Shown here in pieces: positions 1-9,817 of a stretch of 64,000 nucleotides of DNA (position 1 is the stretch's first letter; each line of letters opens with the position of its first letter). A program made the translations under genes and the position numbers. The notes beneath the pieces were generated by a model. It saw nothing but the letters and a program-made list of their open reading frames with translations, was not told the origin of the DNA and did no database searches. The stretch lies in the NCBI GenBank assembly GCA_963921195.1, contig OY992536.1, positions 182,288,995-182,352,994 on the forward strand. Direction: 5' to 3'. The stretch comes from Pegoplata infirma (taxonomy: Eukaryota; Arthropoda; Insecta; Diptera; Anthomyiidae).

Positions 1-447
1 TCAATATTGGCATCCTAGCACAAGTACAAATATTTAAAAAAAATATTTTATAAAATTTAATCCTCTAAAAATTTTAAGTCCTTTTAAAAGGAAACCGGAT
101 CACGAAATGAAAAACTGTAAATGCTGTTTTACTACATGTAGTCTCTAGTTTAAAACGTATATTATCCAGTTCGTGTTTAACGACATTTTTTCAAGTTCAA
201 ACACTTTAAAGTCCAATATTTTGCATGTATCTGCCATTCGATTCGAAAGGTGTTTCTTTTCGAATTCAAATATACAGTAACCTCTCCTGGAAATCAAAAC
301 CAAACTTAAGATCTAAACAGACAAAATTTTCTTCTAAATAATTATATCGAAACAGATCAGAACTAATCCGCCTTTACACGAATATTTTTGTAAACTATTT
401 TTATAATTCTTTTGTTTTATTTTATTATTACTTTATTTCTTTTAAAG
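1..447 (+). other. end of an upstream Eip93F intron, no recognisable element
   Basis: AT-rich sequence with no open frame or repeat that I recognise. Its 3' end is a pyrimidine-rich tract closing in a good splice acceptor (ttctttt aaag, AG at 446-447). It is therefore read as the tail of an intron whose upstream exon lies outside the window. Confidence 0.6.
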
Positions 448-640
448 ATTGAGTGCGATAGTGATTCAAACGAGTCTTCAACGTTAACCACCAACACGAA
501 TGGTACAGCACCATTAATGACTGGCGCCGGTACTTTAACGGATAGTAACCGTGTAACATTGAGTAAATTACTAACGCAAAAAATGGCTTCAATGGATTCA
601 GTGGCAGCACAATTTGCAGCCATACAATCTATTTTACCAA
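448..640 (+). CDS. Eip93F: Eip93F (E93) internal coding exon with NR-box LSKLL
   Basis: Internal exon of the ecdysone-induced transcription factor E93. It is 193 nt, enters in phase 0 after AG at 446-447 and leaves in phase 1 at a strong donor (gtaagt at 641). It encodes 64 codons beginning IECDSDSNESS, followed by a Ser/Thr/Asn-rich stretch, then TLSKLLTQKMASMDSVAAQ and AIQSILP. LSKLL fits the LxxLL nuclear-receptor box described for E93/Mblk-1 and LCOR-type proteins. The split codon a|at (Asn) joins it to 3593, giving SILPNFNW. An ATG upstream of the acceptor (412) is intronic and not the start. The identity rests mainly on the whole gene, especially the last exon. Confidence 0.88.
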
Positions 641-744
641 GTAAGTATAACAACTCTTTTTATTTGTATGAATTCACTCAAAGATTTATTTACAAAAATA
701 AACACTTTCTGAAGGGAAATTGTGGAATTGTTGAGAACAATTTT

Positions 745-1062
745 TTTTTTTGAACAAACCTACTCCCTATCTCCAACCCTGAAGGGAGCTCCAATAAAAA
801 AATGAATTTTTATGAAATTTGCTTCCACCTCTCTAACTTTCCTAGGGTTGCCCCAAGACGAGTCAAGCATATAACAGACCTCCAATATTTTTTCAATACA
901 AACATTTTCTCAGAACATTCCTACCCTAAATCTTCAACCCTTCCCCAGGGTTGCCCCTAGACGAGTTAAATATATGAACTACCAAAATATTTTTTCAATA
1001 CCAACATTTTCTCAGAATATACCAATCGTCAATCTTCAACCCTTAAGGTGGTCCCCATAAAT
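745..1062. repeat. FB1-related tandem repeat fragment
   Basis: Diverged tandem units of about 120 bp built around acattttctcagaac, taccct, cttcaaccctt and ggtggtcccc. The same words make up the arms of the foldback element at 11267-13178 and recur at 32765-32935, so this is a third, truncated locus of that family. It abuts a mini-me copy. Confidence 0.65.
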
Positions 1063-1545
1063 TTTTATACACTCCAACCACAGTATGGGGGTATACTCAC
1101 TTTGTTATTTCGTGTGTAACGCATCGAAATATCGGTCTAGGACCCCATAAAGTATATATATTATTGATCAGTGATCGATACTAAGACATTCTAGCGATGT
1201 CCGTCCGCCCGTCCGTCTGTCTGTCCGTCTGTAGAGGACACGATACAGTCCAAAATAAAAGAGCTTAACCTCTCAGTTTGGCACGAATATGTCTTATGGT
1301 CTTAGGCAGGATAAATTCGGAAATGGGCAAAATCGGACCAAGGGGAAAAAAAGTTCCCCCTTGGAGAACTAAACCAACCTCAAAAAAACGGTATATTTTT
1401 GCAGGGTTTTGTGTACTTTTGTTGAGCAAATGCAACATTTTTATGTCAGACGAAGTTAAAAATCCTGCATGTGGACCCAGCGGATAAAAAAAAATAAAAA
1501 AAGTTCGACCCGCCCCCTTTTTGTGGGCGTGGATATAAAAAAAAA
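1063..1545 (+). mobile_element. mini-me/INE-1-like element, plus orientation
   Basis: Starts with tttttatacactccaacc, then tatgggggtatactcac, cgaaatatcggtctaggac, an AT-rich tatatatta tract, the core ttgatcagtgatcgat, and a (GTCY)n run at about 1198-1232. It ends in the degraded cgcccccttttt/gtgggcgtgg segment. The (TA)n-core-(GTCY)n order is the hallmark of dipteran mini-me elements. The frame 1278-1487 inside it is repeat sequence, not a gene. Confidence 0.8.
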
Positions 1546-1658
1546 TATTTTTTTAACGATTTATTGGGTTAATTAATTTAAATTTCAAGTCATAATAAAT
1601 ACATTTGATAACATCATCTAGGTGTCCCCAACGTCTTCCTCCAACTCCCCCAAACCAC

Positions 1659-1677
1659 CCCCCCCCCCCCCCCCCCC
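1659..1677 (+). repeat. poly-C run (about 19 bp)
   Basis: An uninterrupted C run within a short C-rich stretch (ccaaaccacccccc...) next to a mini-me copy. Other mini-me copies carry C-rich runs at the same relative place (7917-7928), so this probably marks the element's interior rather than host sequence. Confidence 0.8.
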
Positions 1678-1734
1678 AAAAAAAAGTTTAAAATTTTGTT
1701 GTTGCTTTTTTGGTATGAAAGGAAATATGAAGAG

Positions 1735-1920
1735 AAAATAAATCACGCAAACTCACGCAAAAATCTTACTCACGCACACTCAGCAATTGTTTTCTCCACT
1801 CACAATCACGTGAGTAAAATTGAATTCATTCACACTCACGCGTGATCACGCGTGAACCTCGAACCACAATATGGGGGCATACTCATTTGTCATTCCGTGT
1901 GTAACTCAAGTGTCGGTTAT
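1735..1920. mobile_element. fragments of GTGAG-iteron hAT-like element and mini-me
   Basis: 1735-1862 holds repeated cacgcaaactcacg/ctcacgcacactcag words ending in cactcacgcgtgatcacgcg. This is the inverse of the GTGAGTG iterons in the bounded hAT-like element at 42337-42830. It is followed at 1868-1918 by a mini-me head fragment (atgggggcatactcatttgtcattccgtgtg). Both are truncated. Confidence 0.55.
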
Positions 1921-1943
1921 ATATCTGATCCTTAAAACTCCTA

Positions 1944-2476
1944 CACTAAAAAAAAAAACCTTGTAAAATTACAAGAAAAGTTTGTATCTTTTTTTTTTTT
2001 GCTACCTCCTATTTGACAAGAATTCCTTGTTATTTTACAAGCTTTTTACCAATAATTTTGTAATTTTGCAAGCTTTTTACAAAAAAAATTGTTAATTTAA
2101 AATTTTTTTGACACGATAAAACTTACAAGGAGGTTTCGTAACTTTACTAGATTTTTTGCTACCTCCTATTTAACGAGAATTCCTAGTAAAAATTACGAGC
2201 TTATTTGTAATTTTACAACGCGTTTACCAATAAAATTGTAAATTTACAAAATTTTGGCGAAATAAAACTTACAAGAAATTCTCGTAAATTTACTAGATTT
2301 TTTTTGTAAAAAATCTTGAAAATTTGTAAAATTGCAAGATGAACTGTAAAATTACAACAAAAGAATTAAATTTCGATCGAAAATTATTTGTTAAAAAACA
2401 AGGAAAATGTCAAATATTGGTAAAATGCGATTACGAGACTTTTTCTAGTAATTTGACAAGGTTTTTTTTTTGAGTG
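1944..2476. mobile_element. TA-flanked MITE (CACTAAAAA / TTTTTGAGTG ends)
   Basis: 533-bp element flanked by TA on each side (1942-1943, 2477-2478). Terminal inverted repeats are poly-A plus CCTTGTA on the left and ACAAGG plus poly-T then TGAGTG on the right. The interior repeats short dyads such as cttgtaaaattacaag and ctagtaatttgacaagg. A truncated relative lies at 20832-21105. No coding capacity. Confidence 0.7.
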
Positions 2477-2610
2477 TAATTTTCTTCCACTTTCCACCTG
2501 TTGGCGTTTTTGATTGAAAATAAAAAATTTTAAAAAAAACCTCCAAATTTTATTTCCACGCAAATTGACTTTCACCAAAAATAGCTCTAGAAACCTCAAA
2601 AAAAAAAAAT

Positions 2611-2636
2611 AGCGGGAAAATTATAATTTTCCCGCT
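2611..2636. repeat. perfect 26-bp palindrome AGCGGGAAAATT...
   Basis: agcgggaaaatta followed by its exact reverse complement. Related words (gcgctagatttagcggg, ttttcccgctaaaac) recur at about 3390-3460, flanking the Harbinger-like insertion at 2755-3342. The two sides may therefore belong to one interrupted palindromic element. Confidence 0.7.
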
Positions 2637-2754
2637 AAATTTCGAAAAATGTGCTAAAAACGGCCTTTTTTTAATAAAAAAAAAAGAAAAATTAGAAAAA
2701 AACCTCCAAATTACATTTTCCACGCAAATTTACTGTTTGTGGAATTCACACTTA

Positions 2755-3342
2755 CAAGGGAAGTATCTCAACCCTTATGAACCGATTTGCCTGAAACTTA
2801 AAATATATATAAATGAGACGATTTTAAGGTTGGGGTGTCTCGGCTTTTCGGCCATATCAGTGTTTCAAAATTTCGTTGTCCCCTTATGAAACCATATGGA
2901 CCTCCGGGAAAATTTCGATATCTCACGAACTAACAGGAATATCCTCTAGAGCAAAAATACTTGTCGACTTAAATTTAATAAAGATTATTTCATATCCATA
3001 TGGACATCGTAGCTCTATGTCTTCATATAAATACCCCCCAAAATTTTCACATTTTCATGAAAAAAGTATTTAACGAAGCCAAACTTTTACAAGGTTATGC
3101 CACCGTTGGATAGGCATTAAAAAAACCTTTCTTTTCATATGTAAACATCATATAGTTTCTTAGAAAGAAATGGCTGAAAAATCCAAAAAACGATTTTTTG
3201 GCCAATTTTTGACCCATGTTTTGAACCCCTAAATCCCCGATATGGCCGGTAAGCCGAGACACCCCAACCGTAGAATTGTCTCTTTTATATATATTTTACG
3301 TTTCATGCAAATCGGTTCATAAGGGTTGAGATACTTCCCTTG
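2755..3342. mobile_element. Harbinger-like non-autonomous element, TTA duplication
   Basis: 588 bp with long terminal inverted repeats of about 110 bp, starting CAAGGGAAGTATCTCAACCC and ending in its complement. TTA flanks both ends (2752-2754, 3343-3345). A second copy at 4267-4868 has the same ends and also TTA on both sides. A 3-bp TWA target duplication is typical of PIF/Harbinger, so that superfamily is inferred. There is no transposase frame. Truncated relatives occur at 51480-51731 and 55181-56480. Confidence 0.7.
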
Positions 3343-3498
3343 TTAGTGATTTTAAGTGTTTTAGGAATACGTGTTCCAAACAAAAAACGCTAGATTTTCC
3401 CGCTAAAACACCGTTCTCGCTAAATCCAAACAAAAAGCGCTAGATTTAGCGGGAAAACATCCAAGTTGGCAACGATGGTCATCACTCACTATTCAGTT

Positions 3499-3502
<4 letters not shown>

Positions 3503-3532
<30 letters not shown>
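3503..3532 (+). repeat. (TC)15 microsatellite near exon acceptor
   Basis: Thirty bases of pure TC, ending 60 bp upstream of the exon at 3593. It may add to the polypyrimidine character of this intron end, but a conventional tract (ctctttcaatttacag) already adjoins the AG. Confidence 0.95.
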
Positions 3533-3534
<2 letters not shown>

Positions 3535-3592
3535 GATCCCTTACTTAATTTTTATATTCATTAATTTTTTGTTTTACTCTTTCAATTTACAG

Positions 3593-3791
3593 ATTTTAAT
3601 TGGATAAATCAACAGCAACAATCTCAAACTGATTCGGTTACACCAACTACCTCAGATACATCAGCCGCCGCAATAAGTCCCTCTCTAAAGGATTCACCAA
3701 GTCCCAGTGATGCCACCGGTGAACAACCTTTAGATTTAAGTTCCAAACCGTCTCCAAATTCATCAATTAGTGGTGATTTGAAGAGTGTTAG
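3593..3791 (+). CDS. Eip93F: Eip93F (E93) internal coding exon with CtBP motif PLDLS
   Basis: 199-nt exon between a tttcaatttacag acceptor and a gtaagtgtg donor at 3792. It enters with two bases completing an Asn codon and leaves with two bases (ag) of an Arg codon finished at 57866. It encodes NFNWINQQQSQTDSV, a Ser/Thr/Pro-rich stretch (AAAISPSLKDSPSPSD), then GEQPLDLSSKPSPNSS and GDLKSVR. PLDLS is the consensus docking motif for the corepressor CtBP and is a known conserved feature of E93/Mblk-1. The phase agreement with both neighbours and the conserved motif make this exon secure. Confidence 0.92.
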
Positions 3792-3844
3792 GTAAGTGTG
3801 TTAAAAGAAAATTTAAATTTAAGCTGTAAAATATGGGTCTGGAG

Positions 3845-5275
3845 TAGGGTGTTCAATTAATCGTGTTTTTTAATTGTTCGATTAATCGATTAATCGATAT
3901 TTGCGATTTTTAAATTATTCGATTAAACGAATAAAATTTTAAAATTGTTCGATTAATCGAATAATTACAAATTCAGAAATTTTCTAAATTGCAAGGCTTT
4001 TTTTCGACAATTTTAGAAAAAATTGGTACTTGAGTAAATAAACAACATTAATTACAAATATTTTAACATTTCAAAATGTATCAAAATTTAAGTTTTCTGC
4101 GAATTTGATTGAGAAAATTTAAAAAAAATCATTTCGGAGATTTGTAAAATGTGTAGAATTCAAAAACAATTTTTATGACAAATTTATTGAATTACCGATA
4201 TCTCAAAAATTATCTGACTACATTTGGGAAAATCTTAAATTTGTAATTTTATTTTTTTATAACTTACAAGGGAAGTATCTCAACCCTTATGAACCGATTT
4301 GCCTGAAACTTAAAATATATATAAAAGAGACAATTCTAAGTTATTATATTTTAATGACCAATTTTTCCAATTCTAAGGTTGGGGTGTCTCAGCTTATCGG
4401 CCATATCGGGGATTTAGGGGTTCAAAACATGTGTCAAAAAATGGCGAAAAAATCGTTTTTGGATTTTTCAGCCATTTCTTTTTAAGAAACTATATGATGT
4501 TTTCATATGAGAAGAAAGGTTTTTTTAATGCCTATCTAATAGTAGCATAGCCTTGTAAAAATTCGTCTTCTTTAAATATTTTTTTCAGGAAAATGTGTAA
4601 ATTTTGGGGGTATTTATGTGAAGACATAGACCTACGATATCCATGTGAACGTATGTGACACGTATTTTTGCCCTAGACGATATTCCTATTAGTTCAGAAG
4701 TTATCGAAATTTTCCCGAAGGTCCACATGGTTTCGTAAGGTGACAACGAAATTTTTAATATTTCGATATGGCCGAAAAGCCGAGACACCCCAACCTTAAA
4801 ATTGTCTCTTTTATATACATTTTAAGTTTCAGGCAAATCGGTTCATAAGGGTTGAGATACTTCCCTTGTTAGTGCATTTTTGCCCAAAACTCGAAACTTT
4901 GACCGATTTTAGCGCGGTTATACAGTTAACCGATTTGGCCCATAATTTTATCAGGTACCTTCTTAGGTCGTTAACAAGCTTCAGAAGCAGCGAAAATCCG
5001 AAAACAAATTTAAAATAAGGACCACTCAAGTAAACATGAGTGTTTTTTTTTTTTAATTCTAACGGTAACATACATTTGGTTTGTTTATTGGACTTAAAAC
5101 TTATAAAAAATTATACTTATTTCCAGAAAAACCATATATTATTATTATTCGATTAATCGGCATAAATTCTTCGATTAATCCTTTAATCGAAATTAGCAAT
5201 TTTAAATTAATCGAACAATTATTCGTCTAAAATTGTTCGATTAATCGAACATGAATTAATCGACTGAACACCCTA
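3845..5275. mobile_element. hAT-like element, 8-bp duplication GTCTGGAG
   Basis: 1431-bp element with ends TAGGGTGTTC and GAACACCCTA, flanked by a perfect 8-bp duplication GTCTGGAG (3837-3844, 5276-5283). An 8-bp duplication and a TAGGG-type terminus are hAT features. Both subterminal regions repeat the dyad ATTCGATTAATCGA (about 3880-3965 and 5145-5250). A Harbinger-like element (4267-4868) is nested inside. No transposase is visible, so it is non-autonomous. It sits only 53 bp from the splice donor at 3792. Confidence 0.85.
4267..4868. mobile_element. Harbinger-like element nested in hAT-like element
   Basis: 602 bp, ends CAAGGGAAGTATCTC and GAGATACTTCCCTTG, flanked by TTA at 4264-4266 and 4869-4871. 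It is the second copy of the family at 2755-3342, with the interior inverted relative to that copy. The minus-strand frame 4585-4788 is part of the repeat. Confidence 0.75.
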
Positions 5276-5369
5276 GTCTGGAGAGAATTCTTATACAGTT
5301 CGCCAGAAACTGAGACAGATATTCCGAAAAATCTAAACTTAAAATAACAAAGACACTCACATAAAAGCA

Positions 5370-5557
5370 AGTGTCCGACCAAATATTCGGATACGGCTTC
5401 GGCCAAAAAGCACTATTCGGCCACTATTCGGCTTCAGCTACATTTTCGGCCGAATATGGCCGAATACCGAATAATTATATAAAATTTGTACTCCATGTTG
5501 AAAAACACTCTTAACACACTCTGAATCACACTAGTAAGCCACAAAAACATTTTATTA
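5370..5557. repeat. CGGCCGAATA-rich repeat arm (left)
   Basis: Iterated tattcgg/cggccgaata words (gccactattcggcttcag, ttcggccgaatatggcc) at about 5390-5475. A similar set (gtattcggccaaataatg, ggctttggctacggcc) lies at 6690-6760 beyond the MITE at 5558-6480. The two are probably the ends of one element split by that insertion. I could not define termini. Confidence 0.4.
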
Positions 5558-6480
5558 CACTCAAAAAATTATGTCATTAACTTTTTGTAGTTTATTTAAA
5601 AAGTTTTACGTTTAGTCGTTTTTAAAAGAAAAAACATTTGTCTGATGTTCAGTTTTTATAAATGACTACTTCTGTTCTTTGTTTCAAAAATAACACACTA
5701 AAAAAGAAAGACTTTCATTAACATTTAATTTTTAAAGTCATTTATTTTTGTTCTGTAAGTAAAAAAATTAAAATTTTTAATGATTTGTGTAAGTATTTTT
5801 TTTTTAAATTGTTGGTATTTTTTAATAAGATATCATTAGTTTTTACCTACATAAGTAGGCTATTTTTTGTAGAAAAAGAAAATTAAAAAATTTTTTATAG
5901 AAATATAAAAACATGTTTTTATCAAGTGACTTTGGCACGGTGGGTAGAGTGTCTGGCCAGAATGTAGTTGATTGCGGGATCGATTCCCCAAAATTTTATT
6001 ACAAATTTTTAAAAAAATATTTCAATAGAAAATTGTAAAAAATAACCTACGAAATCATTAATTTTTAATGTTTTCGTAGGTTATTTTTTGGAATTTGCTG
6101 GTAAAAATAACAGAACTATCATTAATTCTTAATATTTTCGTAGGTTATTTTTTTCGAATTTGTTGGTAAAAAAGAATGAAAAAAACCTAATTTTTTACTG
6201 GGCTATTCATAATGAGTAAATTAAATCTATTGTAGGTTTATTTGACTGATATTGCATGAATATTTGTCAAATAAACCTACTTTAAGTACACTTAAAGTAT
6301 TATGAATAAAGGCCTTAATGTTTAGTGTTATTAATTTTAGAAAATTTTTTCAACAGTAAAAAATAAATGTTGATGTTTGTTAAAACAAATGAATAATTAC
6401 TGGGATGGGTTTCAATTGTTTATTCACTGGTTTTAAATGTGTTTTTCATTTTTTTTTTTTGCCTACAAAATATTTTGAGT
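5558..6480. mobile_element. family X MITE (CACTCAAAA ends) with tRNA-like core
   Basis: About 923 bp from cactcaaaaaattatgtc to acaaaatattttgagt, preceded by TA at 5556-5557. The interior has repeated aacctacgaaatcatt/ttttcgtaggtta dyads. A nearly full copy in the opposite orientation is at 9818-10632, and fragments are at 10791-11046, 13181-13525, 14818-14922, 24683-24985 and 27523-27849. It includes a tRNA-like segment (5930-5990). No coding capacity. Confidence 0.7.
5930..5990 (+). other. tRNA-like segment inside family X
   Basis: tttggcacggtgggtagagt resembles a Pol III A box. About 30 bp later gggatcgattcccc resembles a B box/T arm (consensus GGTTCGATTCC, one mismatch). The acceptor stems do not pair, so it is a tRNA relic and not a gene. 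The opposite-strand copy is at about 10195-10250. Confidence 0.5.
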
Positions 6481-6973
6481 AAAAGTGCATTTGCAGCTAA
6501 AACAAGATTTTACACTCAAAAAAATGTTCGATCGAAAAAAAATTACACTCAAAAAAATTTGTATTTACAAAAATGCCTAAAAAAGTTTTTTGCTCATTAT
6601 AGATCGTTCTAGACAAAATTTTTATAACTTTGTGTATTCCGCCAAGTCGAATTTCACTTTTTTTCTTGTTTTTACGATAGAAATAATTTTGTTTTTTGAG
6701 TATTCGGCCAAATAATGAAAATTTGGCCAAATTTTTGGCTTTGGCTACGGCCAAAAAAGGTGTATTTTTATTCGTAAATATTCCAACCTCATTTTTGAGG
6801 TTAAAGCAAACGGTCATTACGTTGTCTATACTTTATTGTAGTTGTTAAAACCATATTGCTGTTATTTCTGTCAATAGAGGTTGCGTTTACCGAGATGTGG
6901 TTGTGACAATAAAATAGCCTGTTGCTATAACCTCAACAATGAGGTTAGAGTATTAACGGCAGTGGAAACTCCA
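6481..6973. other. MITE ends and unclassified sequence
   Basis: Contains two tandem tacactcaaaaaaa MITE-type ends (6511-6560), the right CGGCCAAATA repeat arm (6690-6760), and short dyads around cctcatttttgaggtt and aacctcaacaatgaggtt (6787-6950). The minus-strand frame 6497-6817 crosses these repeats and is not a gene. Confidence 0.45.
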
Positions 6974-7201
6974 CACTCAAAAGAAAAACTCTGTCAAAAA
7001 ATCTGTAAAACGACTTTCAATTTGAATTAGCAATCTTTTTGCAGATTGTTCTGCTGACAAGGATATTTTTACTAAAATCTCAGTCATTCAGTTTAAGAAA
7101 ATAACAGATGTTTTAGTATGTTTATACTGATTTTGTTTGCTGAATTTCATTATTTTTTCAAGAAATTTTTTTATATAAAAAAACAGCAGAACAGGTTGTT
7201 T

Positions 7202-7355
7202 TGCTGAAATCAGCAGATTGCTCTGCTGAAATCAGCAGATTGTTCTGCTGAAATCAGCAGATTATTCTGCTCAAATCAGCAGATTGTTCTGCTAAAATCA
7301 GCAGATTTTTCTGCTAAAATCAGCAGATATTTCTGCTAAAATCAGATTTCTCTGC
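7202..7355. repeat. 22-bp tandem array of CTGCTGAAATCAGCAG dyads
   Basis: Seven units at 22-bp spacing, each a perfect dyad CTGCTGAAATCAGCAG (or CTGCTAAAATCAGCAG) followed by a 6-bp spacer such as attgtt. It sits inside the family Z element. Confidence 0.85.
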
Positions 7356-7408
7356 TGTCGAACAACACACATGTTTAATAACTAAAACGCCAGATAAAAG
7401 TATAAGCT

Positions 7409-7472
7409 TCCGTAGCGTAGTGGTTAAGAAGTGTACTTTCAAATCGGAAGGTGGCGAGTTCGTTGCTGGCTG
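7409..7472 (+). other. tRNA-like head adjoining a mini-me copy
   Basis: cttccgtagcgtagtggtta matches a Pol III A box, followed by tcaaatcggaaggtgg and gcgagttcgttgctgg, a degraded T arm. This looks like a SINE head or tRNA pseudogene. No intact cloverleaf can be drawn with confidence. Confidence 0.45.
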
Positions 7473-8021
7473 GCGGCGTATGTTTTTATACCCTCCAACC
7501 ACAGTATGGGGGTATACTCACTTTGTCATTCCGTGTGTAACGCATCGAAATATCGGTCTAGGACCCCATAAAGTATATATTTTATTGATCAGTGATCGAT
7601 TCTAAGACATTCTAGCGATGTCCGTCCGTCCGTCCGTCCGTCTGTTCGTCTGTCCGTCTGTCCGTCTGTAGAAGACACGATACAGTCCAAAATAAAAGAG
7701 CTAGACTTCCGAAGTTTGGCACGAATATGTCTTATATTCCTAGGCAGGTTAAGTTCGGAGTTGGGCAAAATCGGACCAAGGGGGAAAAAGTTCCCCCTTG
7801 GAGAACTAAACCAACCTAAGAAAAAACGCATTTTTTGTAGGGTTTTTTGTACTTTCTTATCTCAGAAGAAGTTCAAAATCGCAAGGGGGATGTGCCCCCT
7901 AACGTCACCCACCGACCCCCCCCCCCCAAAAAAAAAGACGCCCCTGATTTTTTTTATTTTTTTTACATTTTGGAGGGTATAAAAGATTCGGCACAGCCGA
8001 ATGTAACACTCTCCCTTGTTT
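7473..8021 (+). mobile_element. mini-me/INE-1-like element, plus orientation
   Basis: Nearly complete: head tttttataccctccaacc, tatgggggtatactcac, (TA)n, core ttgatcagtgatcgat, (GTCY)n at 7619-7669, a poly-C run at 7917-7928, then the 3' hairpin attcggcacagccgaat followed by gtaacactctcccttgttt. The overlapping frames 7420-7605, 7589-7831, 7716-7982 and 7847-8086 are repeat translations. Confidence 0.85.
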
Positions 8022-8224
8022 TTTTTTTTTTCTTGTTATATTTATTCACCTCTTATGACAGATATTTAGCAAACCGTGTCTGCTAAAATCAGCAGACTTC
8101 TCATATGGCTCAAAATGGGTGTATTTTCAGCAGATTTTTCTGCTGATTGGACAGAGAATTTATTTTGAGTGCTGTTTTTGTTTTGTAGCACTCGCATTTC
8201 TTTTCTTACTTAAAATCTGTTTTA

Positions 8225-8880
8225 CACAGAAAAAAATATGGGGAAAAAAAATTTGAGTAATCACTTGTTTAAATTTAAAAAAAGTTTTGAGTAATTTTTT
8301 AATTGACGCAATTAAAAATTTACTCAAAAATTTAAAAACAAATTGAGTAAATAATTTAATAAGAATTTAATAGCTTTTTTAATTTTTTTTGGAATTTTCT
8401 TAGTTTTTTTAATTCTCGTTTAGTTTATAGTTTTTTGTATATATACATGAAAGTTTGTAATCATATTTATAAAAATTTTTTATGTCTTTAAGACAAAAAT
8501 ATATTTGGTAAAGTTTGAAAAAACATGTTTTTTTTTCTTTGTAAAAAAATATGAAATTTTTTTAAACTTTGTTTTTTTTAGAGTAGAAACAGAATAAGCC
8601 CGGCACGACTTTTTTCATACGGTTTGGCAGATTAAACCGGTGGCCGGCGCCGATGTGAAATAAAACTTGTTCTGTTTTTAAAATGTGGTGCTTCTTGTTC
8701 TGTTCCTGCACTTAATAGTGTCAATTAAAAATTTACTCAAATTTTTTTGGCAAACATTTAATAAATTTTTATTAAAAATTTACTCAATGCTATTAAATCG
8801 TTTACTGGTGGAAAATTGAGTAATTTTTTACTCAATAGTATTAAAAATTTACTCAAATTTTTTTTTTATTTCTTTCTGTG
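8225..8880. mobile_element. TA-flanked MITE (CACAGAAA / TTTCTGTG ends)
   Basis: 656 bp, TA at 8223-8224 and 8881-8882, ends CACAGAAAaaa and tttctttCTGTG. The interior iterates ttgagtaa/aatttactcaa words in both orientations. The central part (8590-8690) is less AT-rich. No coding capacity. Confidence 0.75.
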
Positions 8881-8882
8881 TA

Positions 8883-9815
8883 CTGATCCAAAAAAAACTT
8901 GAATCTATCAACAACTATGGCGATTAACAGTCAATTTTACTGTCCCAAAAACAATTGAGATACCGAATCCTTTTGGGACATGGAATTTATAGAATGGAGC
9001 ATAGAATATATGAAATTTTTTTCTGCTTTTGGAAAAAACTAATTTTAGTAAAAGGTATTGGTGGCAATGATGAGTATATAATATTCATATTTAAAATTTA
9101 AAAAAATATTGCCAGTAATTTCTTTTAAAATACAGTTTTATATGCAACAACACTTAACGATAACATCAATTAAAAGTTACAAAATAATGGTTGATGTCGC
9201 GACAACATTGAAATTTATGTAGATTTTTTTTTTGTACAACTTTTTTTTGAAATTTCTTTTTTAACTCATACTTTTATTTTAGACATTTGGGAAATGCAAT
9301 AGCAAACAACAATTAAGTAAAAGATGCACTCACTTGTTCTGGGATGTTGTTGTTGTTGTTGGTATGTGCATTATGTGTCTATATACCGGGGGTAGACTAT
9401 GTACTATAAGGTGTGATTAAAAAAAAATCTACATAAAACATGAAAATTATACGTTACATTTTTCACAAAAAAAACCTTCCAAAATCAAAAAAAAAAAAAA
9501 ATATGAGTGAAAGAAAGTACAGAACGGGGGAGTTGGAAAACACATACAACTTATAATAGACTAGACTTGAACATGAATAGGTGCTAAAAAATAAAAATCA
9601 TGATGATGATGATGATGATCATCATCATCCAAAACACAATACTGTAGCAGTAGTAAACAATTCAATGTTTTTTAGTATATGAACATATTTTTTTGAAAAT
9701 ATTTTTTTTAAGTCCTAAAATGTAAAAAGCTTTTTAACAGCAACAACAAACACTTATGCATGTGTATAAAGTATGATCGTAAAGTATAGGGGATTTTTTT
9801 TATTTGGCGAAAGTC
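8883..9815 (+). other. intronic sequence, simple repeats only
   Basis: AT-rich, no element recognised. It contains a (TTG)n run at about 9345-9362 and a (ATG)n run closing in its own complement, gatgatgatcatcatcat, at about 9600-9630, which could form a small hairpin. Confidence 0.6.
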
Positions 9816-9817
9816 TA

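Larger units (their letters stand above)
641..3592 (+). other. Eip93F intron (2952 bp)
   Basis: GT (gtaagt) at 641 to AG at 3591-3592, with a pyrimidine-rich acceptor (ctctttcaatttacag). It holds FB1-like tandem repeats, a mini-me copy, a poly-C run, a TA-flanked MITE, a Harbinger-like element and a CT microsatellite, listed separately. No further exon was seen. Confidence 0.85.
6974..8171. mobile_element. family Z MITE with CAGCAG dyad array, carrying nested repeats
   Basis: Ends cactcaaaagaaaaactctg and gacagagaatttattttgagtg are inverted (CACTCAAAA...; ctctgtc/gacagag). The interior holds a 22-bp dyad array (7202-7355), then an insertion composed of a tRNA-like piece and a mini-me copy (about 7409-8021), then the element's right arm (tctgctaaaatcagcagact). 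A partial second copy (attctctgtccaatcagcag) is at 50997-51210. Confidence 0.6.

Noticed and set aside
412..447. ATG at 412 as start of a small protein overlapping the first exon
   Set aside because: It precedes a good splice acceptor, and the residues before 448 are low-complexity Phe/Ile/Leu from a T-rich intron tract.
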